A stretch of 17,255 bases of DNA, taken from positions 1 through 17,255 of the forward strand of contig CABPZV010000025.1 of NCBI GenBank assembly GCA_902462015.1, given 5' to 3'. The notes under the pieces are model-generated. The model did no database searches. It was not told the origin of the DNA and worked only from the letters and a program-made list of their open reading frames with translations. The translations under genes and the position numbers were made by a program. Positions 15,345 to 17,255 of the stretch are shown here, one piece after another (the stretch's first letter is position 1; each line of letters begins with the position of its first letter). Origin of the DNA: an uncultured Eubacteriales bacterium. Lineage in GTDB: Bacteria; Bacillota; Clostridia; Oscillospirales; CAG-272.

Positions 15345-16766
15345 ATGGTTTTGAAAAAATATTTCGGTGATAAAGCATTTTACAAGATGATTCTTGCGAT
15401 TGCAGTTCCGATAATGATTCAGAACGGAATCACAAATTTTGTAAGTCTGCTTGACAATATAATGGTAGGAAGTCTTGGAACTGAAGCAATGTCGGGAGTC
15501 TCCATTGTCAATCAGTTTGTGTTTATATTCAATCTTTTGATATTTGGGGCAGTGTCGGCTGCCGGAATATTTACCGCTCAGTATCACGGAATCGGAAACA
15601 GAGAAGGAAAGATGTATACCTTTCGTTTTAAGTTGCTTATAAATATAGGGGCGGCTCTGCTCGGAATTGCAGTGCTTGTTATTTTCCGGGAAAAGCTTAT
15701 TTCTCTTTTTTTGCATCAGGGGGAAGCAAAGGGGGATCTTGCACTTACCCTTAGCCTTAGCAAGAAATATCTCGGTATTATTCTGATAGGTCTTATTCCA
15801 TATGCTGTTTCTCAGGTTTATGCTTCTACGATGCGCGAGACTGATCAGACTGTTGTTCCCATGTTTGCAAGTATTGCTGCGGTCTTAACTAATTTTATAC
15901 TGAATTACATACTTATATTCGGAAAGCTCGGTATGCCTGCTCTCGGCGTTTCGGGGGCTGCAATAGCGACGGTAGTATCGCGGTTTGCGGAGCTTTTGGT
16001 TTTGACTGTCTGGGCGCACAAAAATAAAGATAAATGCGATTATTTGCACGGCGCTTTTTCTTCGTTCAGGGTACCTGCCGGTCTTGCTTCTCAGATTATC
16101 GTACGCGGATTTCCGCTTATGTTCAATGAAGTTATGTGGGCATTAGCTCTTACGGTCCGCAATCAGTCATATTCAATACGGGGACTTGATGCTGTAGCAG
16201 CATTCAACATAGCAAATACAGTAGTTGATCTGTTCAGCGTTATATATATTGCTCTTGGAAGTGCGATTTCGATTGTAGTCGGCAATCAGCTTGGCGCCGG
16301 AGCTTTTGAAAAAGCTAAAGATACCTCCAGAAAAATGGTTGTATTTTCAATTCTGTGCAGTGTCGTTACGGGATTGATTCTGATTATATGTTCGGGTTTA
16401 TTTCCTATGATATATAACACAAGTGAGACGGTGAAAAATCTTGCGTCATATATGATAACGGTTTCCGCTTCGGTTATGCCATTTATAGCTTGTGCCAACG
16501 CCGCTTATTTTACAATTCGCTCCGGTGGAAAGGTGTTGGTTACAATTCTGTTTGACAGCGTATTTTCATGGGTTGTAGTGGTTCCTGCCGCATTTGTTTT
16601 ATCGAGATTTACTTCAGCAGGAATTCATACAATTTATTTTATATGTCAGTATATAGAAATCCTTAAAACTTTTTTCGGCCTGCTGCTTTTGAAAAAAGGA
16701 ACATGGATAAAGCAGCTTGTAACTTCCGGCGATGAAATATCTTCGGCGCAGAATTTTTCAAAATAA
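15345..16766 (+). CDS. MATE family efflux transporter
   Basis: This integral membrane protein belongs to the MATE family of the MOP superfamily, which exports drugs or other small organic molecules using a Na+ or H+ gradient. About 12 hydrophobic helices are visible in two similar halves. The first half holds AVPIMIQNGITNFVSLLDNIMVGSLGTEAMSGVSI and the second half RGFPLMFNEVMWALALTVRNQSYS, both recognisable MATE segments. I start it at ATG 15345 (473 residues), 8 bases after AGGGA, which gives MVLKKYFGDKAF, a usual beginning for such proteins; the in-frame ATG at 15318 would add nine residues. The substrate cannot be predicted. It lies beyond the murG terminator and I see no strong promoter of its own, so expression may depend on read-through. 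A lipid II flippase role is possible by family relation but not suggested by the sequence. Confidence 0.9.
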   Translation: MVLKKYFGDKAFYKMILAIAVPIMIQNGITNFVSLLDNIMVGSLGTEAMSGVSIVNQFVFIFNLLIFGAVSAAGIFTAQYHGIGNREGKMYTFRFKLLINIGAALLGIAVLVIFREKLISLFLHQGEAKGDLALTLSLSKKYLGIILIGLIPYAVSQVYASTMRETDQTVVPMFASIAAVLTNFILNYILIFGKLGMPALGVSGAAIATVVSRFAELLVLTVWAHKNKDKCDYLHGAFSSFRVPAGLASQIIVRGFPLMFNEVMWALALTVRNQSYSIRGLDAVAAFNIANTVVDLFSVIYIALGSAISIVVGNQLGAGAFEKAKDTSRKMVVFSILCSVVTGLILIICSGLFPMIYNTSETVKNLASYMITVSASVMPFIACANAAYFTIRSGGKVLVTILFDSVFSWVVVVPAAFVLSRFTSAGIHTIYFICQYIEILKTFFGLLLLKKGTWIKQLVTSGDEISSAQNFSK

Positions 16767-16815
16767 ATTGATGATACTTGTATTTGCTGTAATATAACCT
16801 AACACAGATGTCCCC

Positions 16816-16847
16816 CGCCTTATAAGGCGGTCGCCTCCTAAGGCGGC
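16816..16847. repeat. Two tandem 16-base palindromic units
   Basis: CGCCTTATAAGGCGGT (16816-16831) and CGCCTCCTAAGGCGGC (16832-16847) match at 13 of 16 positions. The first, with one more C in front, holds the perfect palindrome CCGCCTTATAAGGCGG (16815-16830). CCCGCC (16814-16819) can instead pair with GGCGGG (16845-16850), so two exclusive folds are possible. Confidence 0.7.
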
Positions 16848-16857
16848 GGGTTCCACT

Positions 16858-16900
16858 TCAGGGTTTCAGTGGGAGTTATAATCTCCCACTGAAACCCTGA
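16858..16900. repeat. Perfect 18-bp hairpin
   Basis: TCAGGGTTTCAGTGGGAG (16858-16875) pairs without mismatch with CTCCCACTGAAACCCTGA (16883-16900) around the 7-base loop TTATAAT. No T-run follows, so it is not a conventional terminator. Confidence 0.85.
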
Positions 16901-16957
16901 GGAGCTAACGCTCTCTGCGTAGGTTGCAATCGTTCGCAAGCGCAGGAGCGTTGCTCC
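16901..16957. repeat. Long imperfect hairpin
   Basis: GGAGCTAACGCTC (16901-16913) pairs with GAGCGTTGCTCC (16946-16957) with a single bulged T. Inside it CTGCG (16915-16919) pairs with CGCAG (16941-16945), and TTGC (16924-16927) with GCAA (16936-16939). The total is about 21 bp with small bulges. Confidence 0.75.
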
Positions 16958-17018
16958 GATTTAAATATTCGATATTCAACGGTTTGTGATGATGATTAGA
17001 TAAAAAATAAAATATGGA

Positions 17019-17064
17019 ACAGAGCTTTGCTCCGGTAATTCCGGAACAAAGCTCTGTCTTTTTT
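17019..17064 (+). terminator. Strong Rho-independent terminator
   Basis: ACAGAGCTTTG (17019-17029) pairs with CAAAGCTCTGT (17047-17057). After one C/A mismatch, TCCGG (17031-17035) pairs with CCGGA (17041-17045) around TAATT. TTTTTT (17059-17064) follows. It probably ends the transporter transcript, 250 bases after its stop. An A-rich tract on the left side could let it also act on the other strand. Confidence 0.88.
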
Positions 17065-17121
17065 ATTTCGGCTGGCCATATGTTACTGTGAAAACACTCT
17101 TGATGCAGCTTTCAGCTTTTA

Positions 17122-17150
17122 TTGAAATACTTCGTTCGGCAGAATATATT
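17122..17150 (+). promoter_or_regulatory. Promoter for the gene at the right edge
   Basis: TTGAAA (17122-17127) and TATATT (17145-17150), each one mismatch from consensus, are 17 bases apart. The start point would be near 17157, about 80 bases ahead of the ATG at 17238. Confidence 0.6.
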
Positions 17151-17237
17151 ATTGTTTTTATGTGCGGTTATTTACAAATATAAAATTATTATTCTCCTTA
17201 TTTATTAGATTATTTTATACAAAAGGGGTTGTTATTT

Positions 17238-17255
17238 ATGAAAGGTATTATAAAA
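17238..17255 (+). CDS. Start of an unidentified gene, cut by the window edge
   Basis: ATG at 17238 opens MKGIIK, which runs off the end. AAAAGGGG (17221-17228) is a good ribosome site 9 bases upstream, and a promoter and a terminator for the preceding unit lie before it, so this is a real gene start. Six residues do not identify the product. Confidence 0.55.

Larger units (their letters stand above)
16811..16957. repeat. Composite palindromic element (REP/MITE-like)
   Basis: Three secondary-structure units stand back to back in 147 bases with no ORF: a GC-rich double palindrome (16813-16850), a perfect 18-bp hairpin (16858-16900) and a long imperfect hairpin (16901-16957). The block is more GC-rich than its flanks, which suggests insertion or a separate origin. 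There are no obvious terminal inverted repeats or target-site duplication and no transposase gene. It resembles the non-coding repetitive elements seen between genes in clostridia. Whether it repeats elsewhere in the genome cannot be told here. A structured RNA is the main alternative. Confidence 0.65.

Noticed and set aside
16811..16957. CRISPR array
   Set aside because: The repeats are adjacent palindromes without regularly sized unique spacers, and no cas gene is present.
16811..16957. Insertion sequence or transposon remnant
   Set aside because: No transposase fragment, terminal inverted repeats spanning the block, or target duplication is visible; I call it only a repeat-like element.
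17238..17255. Start of a nucleotidyltransferase such as RmlA (which begins MKGIIL)
   Set aside because: The sixth residue is Lys, not Leu, and six residues are too few to assign a product.

Overview
The window is a run of conserved housekeeping genes, all on the + strand. It looks like the chromosome of a low-to-mid-GC Firmicute, most likely a member of the Clostridia. The reasons are an HPr with both His15 and Ser46, a class B penicillin-binding protein ending in PASTA domains, a clostridial-style division and cell-wall (dcw) order, strong AGGAGG-type ribosome sites and sigma-A-type promoters. I cannot place it below class from the sequence alone.

Layout. (1) 1-451: promoter, structured leader and gene for the phosphocarrier HPr, closed by a Rho-independent terminator (513-562). 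(2) 597-3567: uvrC (excision repair nuclease), rsmD (16S rRNA G966 methyltransferase) and coaD (coenzyme A synthesis), tightly packed. (3) 3602-15285: a dcw cluster behind a near-consensus promoter: rsmH, an ftsL-like gene, a PASTA penicillin-binding protein (SpoVD/FtsI type), murE, murF, mraY, ftsW and murG, ending in a terminator. (4) 15345-16766: a MATE-family multidrug transporter. (5) 16767-17237: about 470 bases without a gene, holding a 147-base array of palindromes and hairpins, a strong terminator and a promoter for a gene that begins at 17238 and runs off the window.

How the genes work together. MurE and MurF add the third residue and the terminal dipeptide to the UDP-MurNAc peptide. 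MraY moves it to the lipid carrier and MurG adds GlcNAc to give lipid II. FtsW polymerises lipid II and the PASTA penicillin-binding protein cross-links it, while the FtsL-like protein is the expected membrane scaffold for the FtsW-PBP pair. The cluster has neither mraZ before rsmH nor murD between mraY and ftsW, and murG is followed by a transporter rather than murB/murC, ftsQ or ftsZ.

No prophage, CRISPR array, toxin-antitoxin pair or defence system is visible. The points most worth a second look are the palindrome array at 16811-16957, long charged cytoplasmic tails on both the FtsL-like protein (with a degenerate octapeptide repeat) and FtsW, a strong ribosome site set too far from the ftsW start beside overlapping mini-ORFs, and a candidate internal murE promoter overlapped by an inverted repeat.
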